The notes beneath the pieces are model-generated. The model had not been told where the DNA came from. It saw only the letters and a program-made list of their open reading frames with translations, and ran no database searches. The position numbers and the translations under genes are program-made. Positions 25,937-33,772 of a DNA stretch of 64,000 nt are shown piece after piece. Origin of the DNA: CALKCV01 sp964609515 (lineage in GTDB: Bacteria > Cyanobacteriota > Cyanobacteriia > Cyanobacteriales > Microcoleaceae); NCBI GenBank assembly GCA_964609515.1, contig CAZSTZ010000002.1:51120-115119 (forward strand). Reading direction: 5' to 3'. Numbering within the stretch: the stretch's first letter is position 1; the number at the start of each line of letters is the position of its first letter.

Positions 25937-27349
25937 ATGTCATTGGTTTTATCTTTTAAACAAGGTGTCTCTTTGGGGGAAGGAAATGGGGGCGATCGCT
26001 TGCTTCTGTTTTCTAACCCTTCTTCTTCTTTACCTCTCAAGGAACTTTCTCCGGGTTTGACTGCCGCTTTCCAATTGTTAGGGGAAGGGGGCGCTACGGA
26101 AGCGCAAATGCTAGATATTGTTGCAGAGAAAGATAGTTTTTTGGGGATGGTGAAATTCCATCACTATCTGGCACAGTTTATTTCTCTGGGAGTTATCTGT
26201 CATTCTCTGGAAATAGAAGGAATTACTCTTGCAACTTTAGTTCCTATTTCTACTCCTTATAAAGTCGATTTTCCCGACATTGCCAAGGAGAGAAAATATC
26301 GTTTATCCCGCTTTGCTTACTGCCACCAACAAGATTCGCAATTTGTAGTTGAATCTCCTTTGTTTGGGGGAAAAGTTATTTTGAAAGATTGGCGAATGGC
26401 GGCGATAGTTAACGAACTTGCCAGAGAAAAAACTGCTGCCGAACTAACAGAAATTCCGGGTATTTCTCCCGAAACTGCAGAGATGTTTGTTAAGCTGCTT
26501 TTGGGAGGAAAAATGGTAGCTGCCGCCAACGAAAACGGCGATTATTTTGAAGAAGAAAACGAAACTTTTCGACAGTGGGAGTTTCACGATTTATTGTTTC
26601 ACGCGAGGACTCGCCGGGGAAGGCATAATTATCCCGTGGGGAAAACTCAACGCTTTTTAGGGAAAATCGAACCGCCGCCAGTGGTGAAACCTAAAATGGC
26701 AGAAACGGAGAAAATAGGATTATTTAAACCGGATATTGAGGAGTTGAAAAAGAGCGATCGCTTTACGGAAGTTTTGGAGGAAAGAAAGACGATAAGATAT
26801 TATGGCGATCGCCCCATTACCGCCGAACAATTGGGAGAATTTCTCTATCGCAGCGCCAGGATAAAGGAAGTATTTTTTGTTAGGAGTATGGAACGCAGCA
26901 ATCGACCTTCTGCTGCTGGCGGTGCCTGTCACGAATTGGAATTGTATGTAGTTAGCGATCGCTGCGAAAATTTGGATTCTGGTTTCTATCATTACTGTCC
27001 TTTAGACCACGAATTAGAGAAGATTTCTGCTATTACTCCCCCAGTAGAAAAGCTGTTAAAAAATGCGACGACAGCCAGCGGCTCGAAAAAAAGACCGCAA
27101 GTTTTAATTATTCTAGCGGCCAGGTTTCAAAGAATGGCTTGGGATTACGAATCTATGGCTTATAATGCGGTTTTAAAACACGTCGGCTGTTTGTATCAAA
27201 CGATGTATTTAGTGGCAACGGCGATGAACTTGGCACCTTGCGCTTTGGGGGCGGGAGATTCTGATTTATTTGTCGAAGCGGCGGGAACTGATTATTATGT
27301 AGAAACTTCGGTGGGAGAGTTTATATTGGGAAGTAGGGAAAATAGTTAG
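25937..27349 (+). CDS. SagB/ThcOx-type FMN dehydrogenase of the TOMM cluster
   Basis: A 470-residue protein. Residues about 1-240 are the less conserved N-terminal region of long SagB proteins; residues about 265-470 form the nitroreductase-like FMN domain: EERKTIRYYGDRPITAEQL, RSNRPSAAGGACHELELYV, YNAVLKHVGCLYQTMYLVAT, LAPCALGAG and VGEFILGS. SagB enzymes oxidise azolines, made by the cyclodehydratase, to azoles. The first ATG at 25937 lies four bases after the gap, so a start inside the gap cannot be excluded, though the N-terminus LSFKQGVSLGE looks natural. It is the last gene of the cluster; no transporter, leader protease or immunity gene follows. Confidence 0.88.
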   Translation: MSLVLSFKQGVSLGEGNGGDRLLLFSNPSSSLPLKELSPGLTAAFQLLGEGGATEAQMLDIVAEKDSFLGMVKFHHYLAQFISLGVICHSLEIEGITLATLVPISTPYKVDFPDIAKERKYRLSRFAYCHQQDSQFVVESPLFGGKVILKDWRMAAIVNELAREKTAAELTEIPGISPETAEMFVKLLLGGKMVAAANENGDYFEEENETFRQWEFHDLLFHARTRRGRHNYPVGKTQRFLGKIEPPPVVKPKMAETEKIGLFKPDIEELKKSDRFTEVLEERKTIRYYGDRPITAEQLGEFLYRSARIKEVFFVRSMERSNRPSAAGGACHELELYVVSDRCENLDSGFYHYCPLDHELEKISAITPPVEKLLKNATTASGSKKRPQVLIILAARFQRMAWDYESMAYNAVLKHVGCLYQTMYLVATAMNLAPCALGAGDSDLFVEAAGTDYYVETSVGEFILGSRENS

Positions 27350-27732
27350 TTGTCAGTTGTTAGTGGTTAGAGACGCGGTTTTCAAGACTAACTCGCCCGC
27401 CAGAAACCGGGTTTTTTAAAAAAACCCGGTTTCTTACATCTCATTGCTTATAATTAGTCCTAAAAAACCGGGTTTCTTGAACGGTCCTCTAGTTCCCAAA
27501 TTAAACTGTGGGTGGGGGCAAAGCATTCGGACATTTCTAATTAACAATGTACAATTAACAATTAGTTTGCGATCGCAGCTACCGATTTCAAAATATAACT
27601 TTCATCGCCCGTCAATAACCCAATTGTTAATTATTAATTGTTAATTGTTTATCGTCCGAATGCTTTGCCCCTACAGTTCTATTTTTTTATATTGTGTTGT
27701 TCGCAAAATTCCCCATTCCCAATTCCCCTAAT
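27350..27732. repeat. Repeat-filled region after the TOMM cluster
   Basis: No gene. It holds AAACCGGGTTT palindromes (27400-27475), AATTGTT heptamers (27535-27650), the GCAAAGCATTCGG inverted-repeat element (27504-27678), and AATTCCCC heptamers near 27720 that abut the hicB stop. Confidence 0.85.
27504..27678. mobile_element. MITE-like element with GGGGGCAAAGCATTCGG ends
   Basis: AACTGTGGGTGGGGGCAAAG then CATTCGGA on the left and TCCGAATGCTTTGCCCC then TACAGTT on the right are imperfect inverted repeats about 28 bp long, enclosing heptamer repeats. A shorter relative with the same ends lies at 40641-40717. No coding capacity. The ends could also be a dispersed palindrome pair rather than a mobile unit. 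Confidence 0.6.
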
Positions 27733-27939
27733 TTAAGCTTCGACATATTCGCATTGGCTAGTAGGTTCGGGTATTGCTAAACCTTCTTCTTTTAATCCTT
27801 CTATGTGAAAAGCGATCGCTTCAACAATTAGTTTTTTAACTTCTTCCAAAGTTTCCGCCACCGCCACGCATCCGGGCAGATCCGGAACGTAAGCCCCGTA
27901 GCTATTTTCTCCTTTTTCGATTACAATGGCATAACGCAT
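27733..27939 (-). CDS. hicB: HicB-family antitoxin
   Basis: A 68-residue protein of the short HicB type: MRYAIVIEKGENSYGAYVPD, LPGCVAVAETLEEV, EAIAFHIEGLKEEGLAIPEP. It has the degraded RNase H-like fold of HicB and no separate DNA-binding domain, as is common in cyanobacteria. It should neutralise a HicA mRNA interferase. The upstream cistron stops at TAA overlapping this ATG (TAATG), so the two genes are translationally coupled; that upstream gene lies mostly in the adjacent gap. Heptamer DNA follows the stop codon. Confidence 0.85.
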   Translation of the reverse strand: MRYAIVIEKGENSYGAYVPDLPGCVAVAETLEEVKKLIVEAIAFHIEGLKEEGLAIPEPTSQCEYVEA

Positions 27940-27950
27940 TAGTCTTCCTC
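27939..27950 (-). CDS. 3' end of the upstream partner gene, probably hicA
   Basis: Only the last codons are visible: Glu-Glu-Asp-stop, with the stop overlapping the hicB ATG. HicA toxins often end in an acidic run such as GLEED and sit directly upstream of HicB. The rest is inside the 27951-28050 gap. HicA needs about 230 bp, so the gap must be longer than its 100 N if hicA is intact. Confidence 0.45.
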   Translation of the reverse strand, partial: EED

Positions 27951-28050
27951 NNNNNNNNNNNNNNNNNNNNNNNNNNNNNNNNNNNNNNNNNNNNNNNNNN
28001 NNNNNNNNNNNNNNNNNNNNNNNNNNNNNNNNNNNNNNNNNNNNNNNNNN
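27951..28050. other. Scaffold gap (100 N)
   Basis: Gap of unknown length upstream of hicB; it probably hides the toxin gene. Confidence 0.99.
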
Positions 28051-28141
28051 AAAAAATTATTAAGATTTTCATCGAAAACCCCACAACTTAAGGAAGTTTT
28101 GCTTATACTCGATAAATCGAGTTTAACTAACCTTAGTTGCC

Positions 28142-29320
28142 ATGATTCAGTCTGTCAACAACCCCCAAACAACCCCTAACTTATTATCTTTAAGCATCGC
28201 CCCGGGGCGGGTCGTCCGTGGGGCGGGAGCATTGGCCCTATCGGGAGAGGCGATCGCTCGTTTTGGACGCCGGCCTTTAATCGTGGGAGGCGATCGCTCT
28301 CTAAAGGCCACCCTACCCATTCTCCAACCTCTCCTCAAACAGCATCAACGAGAATTAGCCGCCGCCAACTACGCCCCAGACTGTAGCGAAGCCTCCCTCG
28401 CCAACCTCGGCCAAGCTGCCACCAGCCACCAAGCAGACTTCATCGTTGCTGTTGGGGGCGGCAAAGCCTTGGATGCGGCTAAACTTCTGGCCTATCAATT
28501 AGGGCTGCCCGTGGTAACTATTCCTACTTCTGCGGCTACTTGCGCGGCCTGGACGGCCCTCTCGAACGTTTACTCCAACGAGGGAGCGTTCTTGTATGAT
28601 GTAAGTTTAGCCAGATGCCCGGATCTTTTAATTTTGGACTACGACCTCATCCTCAGCGCCCCCCCAAGGACTTTGGTAGCCGGTATTGGGGATGCGATCG
28701 CCAAATGGTACGAAGCCTCGGTCAGCAGCGGCCATTCTCAAGAAACGATGATTATTGCCGCCGTCCAACAAGCTAGAGTCTTGCGGGACATCCTTTTCCA
28801 AAAGTCTTCCTCGGCCTTACAACAGCCAGGAGGAGAAACTTGGCGGGAAGTAGTAGATGCCACGGTATTGCTTGCCGGAGTTATTGGCGGCATCGGCGGC
28901 GCCAGATGTCGGACGGTAGCCGCCCATGCCGTTCACAATGGCCTAACTCATTTGCCAGCCTGTCATAAAACTTTGCACGGCGAAAAGGTTGCATTAGGTA
29001 TCCTCGTTCAATTAAGGTTAGAAGAAGGTATTTTAGGCAATCAATTAGCCGCATCAGCCAGACAACAATTGCTCAAGTTTTACGAAGAAATTGGGCTGCC
29101 AAAATCCTTGGAAGATTTAGGTTTGGCAGATGTGACGTTAAGGCAATTGCATGGCGCCGCTGAAATAGCTTGTCATGCCAATTCCGACATTCACAGGTTG
29201 CCTTTTAAGGTAGTTCCAGAACAGTTAATGGCAGCAATGGTTTCTACTACTATTCCCGTGGAAACTGGCAGACCAAATTTAGCCATTAATGGGGAAATTG
29301 AGTCGGAAGTTCGTACTTAA
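28142..29320 (+). CDS. Iron-containing alcohol dehydrogenase / glycerol dehydrogenase family protein
   Basis: A 392-residue protein with the group III dehydrogenase fold: an N-terminal nucleotide domain with VGGGKALDAAKLLAYQ (NAD(P)-binding GGGxxxDxAK), VTIPTSAATCAAWTALS, and a helical metal domain with the Asp in GIGDAIAKWYE and histidines in AHAVHNGLTH and TLHGEKVALG. It would oxidise a polyol or reduce an aldehyde/ketone with NAD(P)H; the substrate is not predictable. The ATG at 28142 follows CCTTAGTTGCC without a strong ribosome site. A dispersed GTAGTAAGCACTTTAGTGCT repeat lies between it and the next gene. Confidence 0.88.
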   Translation: MIQSVNNPQTTPNLLSLSIAPGRVVRGAGALALSGEAIARFGRRPLIVGGDRSLKATLPILQPLLKQHQRELAAANYAPDCSEASLANLGQAATSHQADFIVAVGGGKALDAAKLLAYQLGLPVVTIPTSAATCAAWTALSNVYSNEGAFLYDVSLARCPDLLILDYDLILSAPPRTLVAGIGDAIAKWYEASVSSGHSQETMIIAAVQQARVLRDILFQKSSSALQQPGGETWREVVDATVLLAGVIGGIGGARCRTVAAHAVHNGLTHLPACHKTLHGEKVALGILVQLRLEEGILGNQLAASARQQLLKFYEEIGLPKSLEDLGLADVTLRQLHGAAEIACHANSDIHRLPFKVVPEQLMAAMVSTTIPVETGRPNLAINGEIESEVRT

Positions 29321-29359
29321 TAAAAATAGGAATTACCGAGTTTTTAGCAAGCACTTTTT

Positions 29360-29460
29360 TTGTTTGTAGTAAGCACTTTAGTGCTTTCTTTTTAATGAAG
29401 ATGAATTGGGAAAAAATAAATCTTTTAAATCGCTAAAGCGATTACTACGAACTAGCAAAC
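29360..29460. repeat. GTAGTAAGCACTTTAGTGCTT-type dispersed repeat
   Basis: AGTAAGCACTTTAGTGCTTT (29369) and CGCTAAAGCGATTACTACGA (29431) are members of a palindromic family also seen at 22267, 47460, 52026 and 52062. Translation through it creates a false N-terminal extension (29406-29474) of the aminotransferase gene. Confidence 0.8.
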
Positions 29461-29474
29461 AACACGCGAAAAAA

Positions 29475-30689
29475 ATGAATTTTCAAACAAATATGGATTG
29501 GATCGAGCCCGCAGATAGAATACAAATATTACCCCCTTATGTTTTTGCTCGTTTAGATAGACTCAAGGCCGAAGCAATAGAAAAAGGAGTCGATTTAATC
29601 GATTTAGGCATGGGAAATCCCGGCGGCCCTACTCCAGAAGCAGTAGTAGAAGCGGCAGTTTCGGCTTTAAAAAATCCCGATAATCACGGCTATCCCCCCT
29701 TTCAAGGTACCCTTGGTTTTCGGCGTGCTATGACTAATTGGTATTGGCATCGTTACGGCATACAATTAGACCCAGAAACGGAAGCTTTAGCCTTATTGGG
29801 TTCTAAAGAAGGTTTGACTCATTTAGCGATGGCTTTTGTGAATCCGGGGGATTTAGTTTTAACTCCAAATCCTACTTATCCGGCTCATTTTCGCGGTCCT
29901 TTAATTGCGGGGGCCCAGGTTCATAGCATTACTTTAAAACCGGAAAATGACTGGATAATCGACTTAGGAGAAATTCCCGATCGCATCGCGGAAAAAGCGA
30001 AGATTTTCTACTTCAATTATCCCAGCAACCCCACCGGCGCAGTTGCCCCTCGGGAGTTTTTTGAGGATATCGTCGCCTTTGCCCGCAAGCATGAAATTAT
30101 CTTAGTCCATGACTTGTGTTATGCGGATATTGCCTTTGATGGTTTTAGACCTACCAGTTTGTTAGAAATTCCCGGGGCAAAGGATATCGGTGTAGAGTTT
30201 AACTCTATGTCGAAAACTTATAATATGGCCGGTTGGCGAGTGGGTTATGCTGCGGGAAATTCCAGAATTTTAAGTTGGTTGGGAACCTTAAAAAATAATT
30301 TGGATTACGGTTTATTTGCCGTCATCCAAGCAGCGGCGGCAACTGCTTTAAATTTGCCAGATTCCTATTTGGCAGAGGTGAGGGAACGCTATCGGGTTCG
30401 CCGAGATTTTATGATTCAGGGATTGGCAGATTTGGGCTGGAACGTACCCAAGACTTTAGCGACTATGTATCTTTGGGTTCCTTGTCCTCCTGGAATTAGT
30501 TCCACGGATTTTGCTTTATCGGTTTTGGAGAAAACTGGGGTGGTAGTGACGCCGGGGAATGCTTTTGGTACTGCCGGGGAAGGTTATGTGAGGATTAGTT
30601 TGATTCATAAATGCGATCGCTTGGGAGAAGCTTTGCGTCGCTGGAAGCAAGCGGGCATTCGCTATCAACCCGAATTGGTTAGCGTGTAG
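29475..30689 (+). CDS. PLP-dependent class I/II aminotransferase, aspartate/LL-DAP type
   Basis: A 404-residue fold-type I aminotransferase. Motifs: MGNPGGPTPEAVVEAA, HGYPPFQGTLGFRRAM, PNPTYPAHF, NYPSNPTGAVAP, the PLP-binding Asp/Tyr in VHDLCYADIAFDG, the Schiff-base lysine in FNSMSKTYNMAGWRVGYAAG, and YVRISLIH near the C-terminus. The family includes aspartate aminotransferases and LL-diaminopimelate aminotransferase relatives, so a role in amino-acid biosynthesis is likely; the substrate is not settled by motifs. I chose ATG 29475 (MNFQTNMDWIEPADRI) because codons before it come from a dispersed repeat; ATG 29493 is also possible. Confidence 0.88.
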   Translation: MNFQTNMDWIEPADRIQILPPYVFARLDRLKAEAIEKGVDLIDLGMGNPGGPTPEAVVEAAVSALKNPDNHGYPPFQGTLGFRRAMTNWYWHRYGIQLDPETEALALLGSKEGLTHLAMAFVNPGDLVLTPNPTYPAHFRGPLIAGAQVHSITLKPENDWIIDLGEIPDRIAEKAKIFYFNYPSNPTGAVAPREFFEDIVAFARKHEIILVHDLCYADIAFDGFRPTSLLEIPGAKDIGVEFNSMSKTYNMAGWRVGYAAGNSRILSWLGTLKNNLDYGLFAVIQAAAATALNLPDSYLAEVRERYRVRRDFMIQGLADLGWNVPKTLATMYLWVPCPPGISSTDFALSVLEKTGVVVTPGNAFGTAGEGYVRISLIHKCDRLGEALRRWKQAGIRYQPELVSV

Positions 30690-30698
30690 CTGAAAGCG

Positions 30699-30827
30699 AA
30701 GTAAAGAGATGTTATTGAGTAAGCGGTTAATCAATGCTTCTAGGTTAAATTTGTAGGTCGGGCTCCGTGAAACGAAACCCAACATCATTCCCAGAAGTAT
30801 TGAGTCGTTAATAACATCTCTTTACTT
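30699..30827. repeat. Long inverted repeat with an inserted dispersed repeat
   Basis: AAGTAAAGAGATGTTATT (30699) and AATAACATCTCTTTACTT (to 30827) pair perfectly; further imperfect pairing (ATTGAGTAAG against TATTGAGTCG) extends the arms to about 35-40 bp. The centre carries a TGTAGGTCGGGCTCCGTG then AAACGAAACCCAACA unit of the family seen at 3150. T-rich sequence follows, so it may act as a bidirectional terminator. Confidence 0.7.
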
Positions 30828-30850
30828 TTTGCAGCTAAGAATAAAAAACT

Positions 30851-31372
30851 ATGAACGTCGGTCAAAAGTTATTATCGGGTTTGTTAGTTTCTGGTTTGAT
30901 TTCAGTTGGTGGGGGAACGGCTTTTCGGGCGATCGCCCGCGAAACGGAAACAGCCATCCCAATTCCTACCCAAAGAAGTATTGACGAATACGCTAATACT
31001 TGTCGGGGATGGCAGGGGCAACTATCGCAATTTTCTCGCAGACACGCCACTAACTACGGTTGGTTTGATTTTTCCGACTCTCGGTGGGCGGGCGAACCGG
31101 TTAAAGAGATAGATTTTTGGTATATGTGCATGAGAAACACTTTTCAGTTTGAAGCGGGGGAGGATTCTTCTAGAGAAGATTTGGAGGAAAAGTGCGATCG
31201 TATCGGCGAAGATTTTCAGAAAAACTGGGTTTATTTTCCTCAATTTACCACCGTCACCCACGAATTTAGTGCCGAAAAAGTTGGGGGCGAAGAGTCTCAA
31301 GAAGAGTTCGCTTTGTATAGCTGCCGCATCATCGTTCGGCCTAATGTTGGGACTAGCAGCGAGTCAGAATAA
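30851..31372 (+). CDS. Secreted hypothetical protein
   Basis: A 173-residue protein with an N-terminal signal peptide (KLLSGLLVSGLISVGGGTAF, likely cleaved after ARA or nearby at about residue 30). The mature part is acidic with several Cys (TCRGW, MCMRN, EKCDR, YSCRI), which could form disulfides in the periplasm. No recognised domain. The start ATG lies 9 bp after a weak AAGAATAAAA. Function unknown. Confidence 0.65.
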   Translation: MNVGQKLLSGLLVSGLISVGGGTAFRAIARETETAIPIPTQRSIDEYANTCRGWQGQLSQFSRRHATNYGWFDFSDSRWAGEPVKEIDFWYMCMRNTFQFEAGEDSSREDLEEKCDRIGEDFQKNWVYFPQFTTVTHEFSAEKVGGEESQEEFALYSCRIIVRPNVGTSSESE

Positions 31373-32045
31373 AAGCAATTCCTTATTCCTCTGGCCTCCC
31401 CCTTTTTAGGGAGGACGGGAGGGGGAGCCCATTCCCAAACAATTTGCATTATTTAAGGGTCTAGCAGGCGGCTGCTAGACCCTTAAATAATGCAAATTAG
31501 ACTGATTCAAAAAGATGGTAAGTTAATTGAAAACAAGTTACAACTAAGGTGGACTTTATCCGCAACAACATTAATTATCTGTGAGTTTTCGACACTAGCT
31601 GCCCCTAACGGGATTTATGTTTTGGTACCAACCCACACAAGCTTCAACTCTGATTTGTATTAACAGAATAAACAGAACATCAAGGAAGGTTGCTTGGAGG
31701 AGGGTTAGTTTGCCCACATTTGGCTAGTTTTCGTCGAAATTAGGAAATTAGTCTGAAACGTTTGGTTTGTTGTCACGGGGGCTAACTGCGGGCGGCACGG
31801 GCAGTAACCCTAGAGCCGGAATCGAGTTCTTAGCTCGATTTGTGCCTTGTTATTTTTTAATCTAGCATCGGTTTTTGGAACTGACAACCCTTTTTTACCA
31901 AACTTAACAATCTTTGATTTTTCGCAACATTTTCTGTTTGGGGAATTGGGAATGGGGAATGGGGAATTGGGAATTGGGAATTGCCCCTTCCCTACTTTTG
32001 CCTCTTGCCTTTTGCCTCTTGCCTACTTTTGCCTCTTGCCTCGTA
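31373..32045. other. Gene-free region with a perfect palindrome
   Basis: 670 bp. It contains a CCCCCTTTTTAGGGAGG-type repeat (31398-31425), a 27-bp perfect inverted repeat (31441-31498), then about 350 bp of moderately GC-rich DNA (31500-31850) with no reading frame and no repeat I recognise. That stretch ends in the hairpin AATCGAGTTCTTAGCTCGATT at 31819-31840, followed after a few bases by TTATTTTTT, which could be the terminator of a small RNA. Then AATTGGG and TTGCCTC heptamers run up to the stop codon of the M16 gene. Confidence 0.55.
31441..31498. repeat. Perfect 27-bp inverted repeat
   Basis: The arm at 31441-31467 (begins AATTTGCATT, ends GTCTAGCAG) is exactly complementary to 31472-31498, with the 4-base loop GCGG. 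No T-run follows. Confidence 0.9.
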
Positions 32046-33371
32046 TTATTCGATCGCCTCTTTGGGGCCGACAATGGAAACGTAAGGGTCGCCGAAATAT
32101 TTACGGGCCACTTCTTGGGCCTCTTCAGCAGTGACGGCGGCGACATTTTCCTGGAAGCGATCGTCAAATTCTATTCCCAAACCCAAAGTTTCGTACCAAC
32201 CAAAAATTTGAGCGATTTGGCCGTTAGTTTGTTTGCCCAAAGCATACTGCCCCAAAAGCTTATTTTTAGCTGCTTGTAATTCTTCTTCATCTAATGGAAT
32301 AGTTGCCAAGCGATCGACTTCCATTTTTAGTCCTTCCCGGGCGATCGCTGTATTTTTTGGTGCAGTTCCGATGTAAACTACAAAATAAGAATCGTCGATA
32401 CGAGTCGGATAAAAAGCAGAAACATCGTAAGCCAAACCGCGCTTTTCTCGTAATTCTACAAACAAGCGACTGGATAACCCGTTACCTAAATAAGTATTGA
32501 GCAATTTTAGAGTAGCATAATCGGGATTTTTCACCTTCGATGCCAGATAGGCGAGCATCACAATAGACTGTTGGGTATCTTGGGGAATTAGGGACTCGCA
32601 AGGTTGGGAATTTATCCTTGGCAAAGTTAAATTTGGCAGATATTTTGCGGGAGGTTGCCAGTCTCCAAATACTTTTTCGACCAGAGCGATCGCTTCTTCT
32701 GGAGCGATGCGACCGGCGATAGATATTATCATATTATCGGGGCGGAAATAGACTTGATGAAACTGTAGAATATCCCCGGGATTTATTGAGGATAAAGTTT
32801 CTTCAGTTCCCAGAGTCGATAATGCATAAGGATGGTCTCCATAAACGATTTCTCGCAGATGAGAAAAAGCCACAGCAAAAGGTTGTTCTAATTGAGAGCG
32901 TATCCCTTGAATGGCGATGCGTTTTTCTAATTCTATTTCTGTTTCTGGGAAACTGGGCGATCTAATCAATTTTCCGGTTAACTTTAAAATTTCGGCAAAA
33001 TCCTGAGAAACAGTTTTTACACCTACCAAGAAATAATCAGAAGTAGTATCGGCGCTTAATCTTGCCCCTGCAGATTCTACAATTTCGGCAATTTCTAGGG
33101 AAGAAAGTTGGTCAGTTCCTTTAGTAATAACTGCTGCTAAAAGGTTAGAAATTCCTGCTTTTTGTCTCGGTTCGTAACGACTGCCGGTGCGGAAAAAAAT
33201 CCGGGCAGCGATAATATCTGCCGCCGGATTTTCTGTTGCTATAACGACTATTCCATTCTTGAGAACTTGGCGTTCAGTACCCCGATATTCCACTAATCTA
33301 TCCACCCAAATTTTTGTAAGTTTTACAGGGAGCAAGTCAGTTTTGTAATTTTTCTCTCTCGATAATTTCAT
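32046..33371 (-). CDS. M16 family peptidase homologue, non-catalytic type
   Basis: About 441 residues with the two M16 halves: VLKNGIVVIATENPAADIIA, FFRTGSRYEPRQKAGISNLL, and in the C-terminal half NTYLGNGLSSRLFVELREKR with GLAYDVSAFYPT (the conserved Arg/Tyr pair). The inverted zinc motif HxxEH expected after GSRYEP is absent (KAGISNLLAAV), so this is the non-catalytic partner subunit of a heterodimeric processing-peptidase-like enzyme. The catalytic partner is usually the neighbouring gene in cyanobacteria, as I recall; none is present here. I chose the ATG at 33371 because the frame upstream passes through ACTCGTGACGA repeats; the true start could be further downstream, near VLKNG. Confidence 0.85.
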   Translation of the reverse strand: MKLSREKNYKTDLLPVKLTKIWVDRLVEYRGTERQVLKNGIVVIATENPAADIIAARIFFRTGSRYEPRQKAGISNLLAAVITKGTDQLSSLEIAEIVESAGARLSADTTSDYFLVGVKTVSQDFAEILKLTGKLIRSPSFPETEIELEKRIAIQGIRSQLEQPFAVAFSHLREIVYGDHPYALSTLGTEETLSSINPGDILQFHQVYFRPDNMIISIAGRIAPEEAIALVEKVFGDWQPPAKYLPNLTLPRINSQPCESLIPQDTQQSIVMLAYLASKVKNPDYATLKLLNTYLGNGLSSRLFVELREKRGLAYDVSAFYPTRIDDSYFVVYIGTAPKNTAIAREGLKMEVDRLATIPLDEEELQAAKNKLLGQYALGKQTNGQIAQIFGWYETLGLGIEFDDRFQENVAAVTAEEAQEVARKYFGDPYVSIVGPKEAIE

Positions 33372-33457
33372 ACTCGTGACGAATACTCGTGACGAATACT
33401 CAAATAAAAAGCGGTTTTTTTGAGTATGAGTACTCGTCATGAGTACTCGTCATGAGA
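33370..33457. repeat. GAGTACTCGTCATGA-type direct and inverted repeats
   Basis: TACTCGTGACGAA twice at 33370-33395 and GAGTACTCGTCAT twice at 33427-33452, in opposite orientation, can form a long hairpin at the start of the M16 gene. The related GAGTATGAGTATGA runs near 62760 suggest a dispersed family. Confidence 0.75.
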
Positions 33458-33514
33458 AAATAAATATGCAAAACTGACGTGCTCCCGTTTTACAAATTGT
33501 GCTAATTGTCAATC

Positions 33515-33763
33515 CTAACCATTCCCCATTCCCCATTCCCCATTCCCAAATGCTAATGGTTCGTCGAAATTGTCTGGCACTGTAAATTCTCCGGCACACA
33601 AACCAAAGGGGCGAGGTTGTTTTTTCTGTTGAGATAAACTGATAGGCTTAATCTCAGCTAGAGGGCGATCGCCTTCCATAATCAACAGCGTTTCGCCTTC
33701 TCTAACTCGTTGAAAATAACTTACCAAATCCCGTTGAATTTCGTCAAGAGTAATAGAAATCAT
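33515..33763 (-). CDS. Phd/YefM-type antitoxin with a repeat-derived C-terminus
   Basis: An 82-residue protein starting MISITLDEIQRDLVSYFQRV, with GETLLIMEGDRPLAEIKPI, the Phd/YefM DNA-binding N-terminal fold of type II antitoxins. After FTVPDNFDEPLAF the tail reads GNGEWGMGNG, which is translated from ATTCCCC/CATTCCC heptamers rather than from the usual C-terminal toxin-binding helix. No toxin gene (PIN or RelE type) follows. It may be a decayed or orphan antitoxin. The ATG at 33763 is preferred to the upstream TTG. Confidence 0.75.
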   Translation of the reverse strand: MISITLDEIQRDLVSYFQRVREGETLLIMEGDRPLAEIKPISLSQQKKQPRPFGLCAGEFTVPDNFDEPLAFGNGEWGMGNG

Positions 33764-33772
33764 TTCGGGCAA

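Noticed and set aside
29406..29474. N-terminal extension of the aminotransferase
   Set aside because: The codons come from a CGCTAAAGCGATTACTACGA dispersed repeat; the conserved protein begins at 29475 or 29493.
31500..31850. tRNA or tmRNA in the gene-free region
   Set aside because: There is no acceptor stem with a T-loop GTTCRAN motif and no tmRNA tag frame that I could identify.
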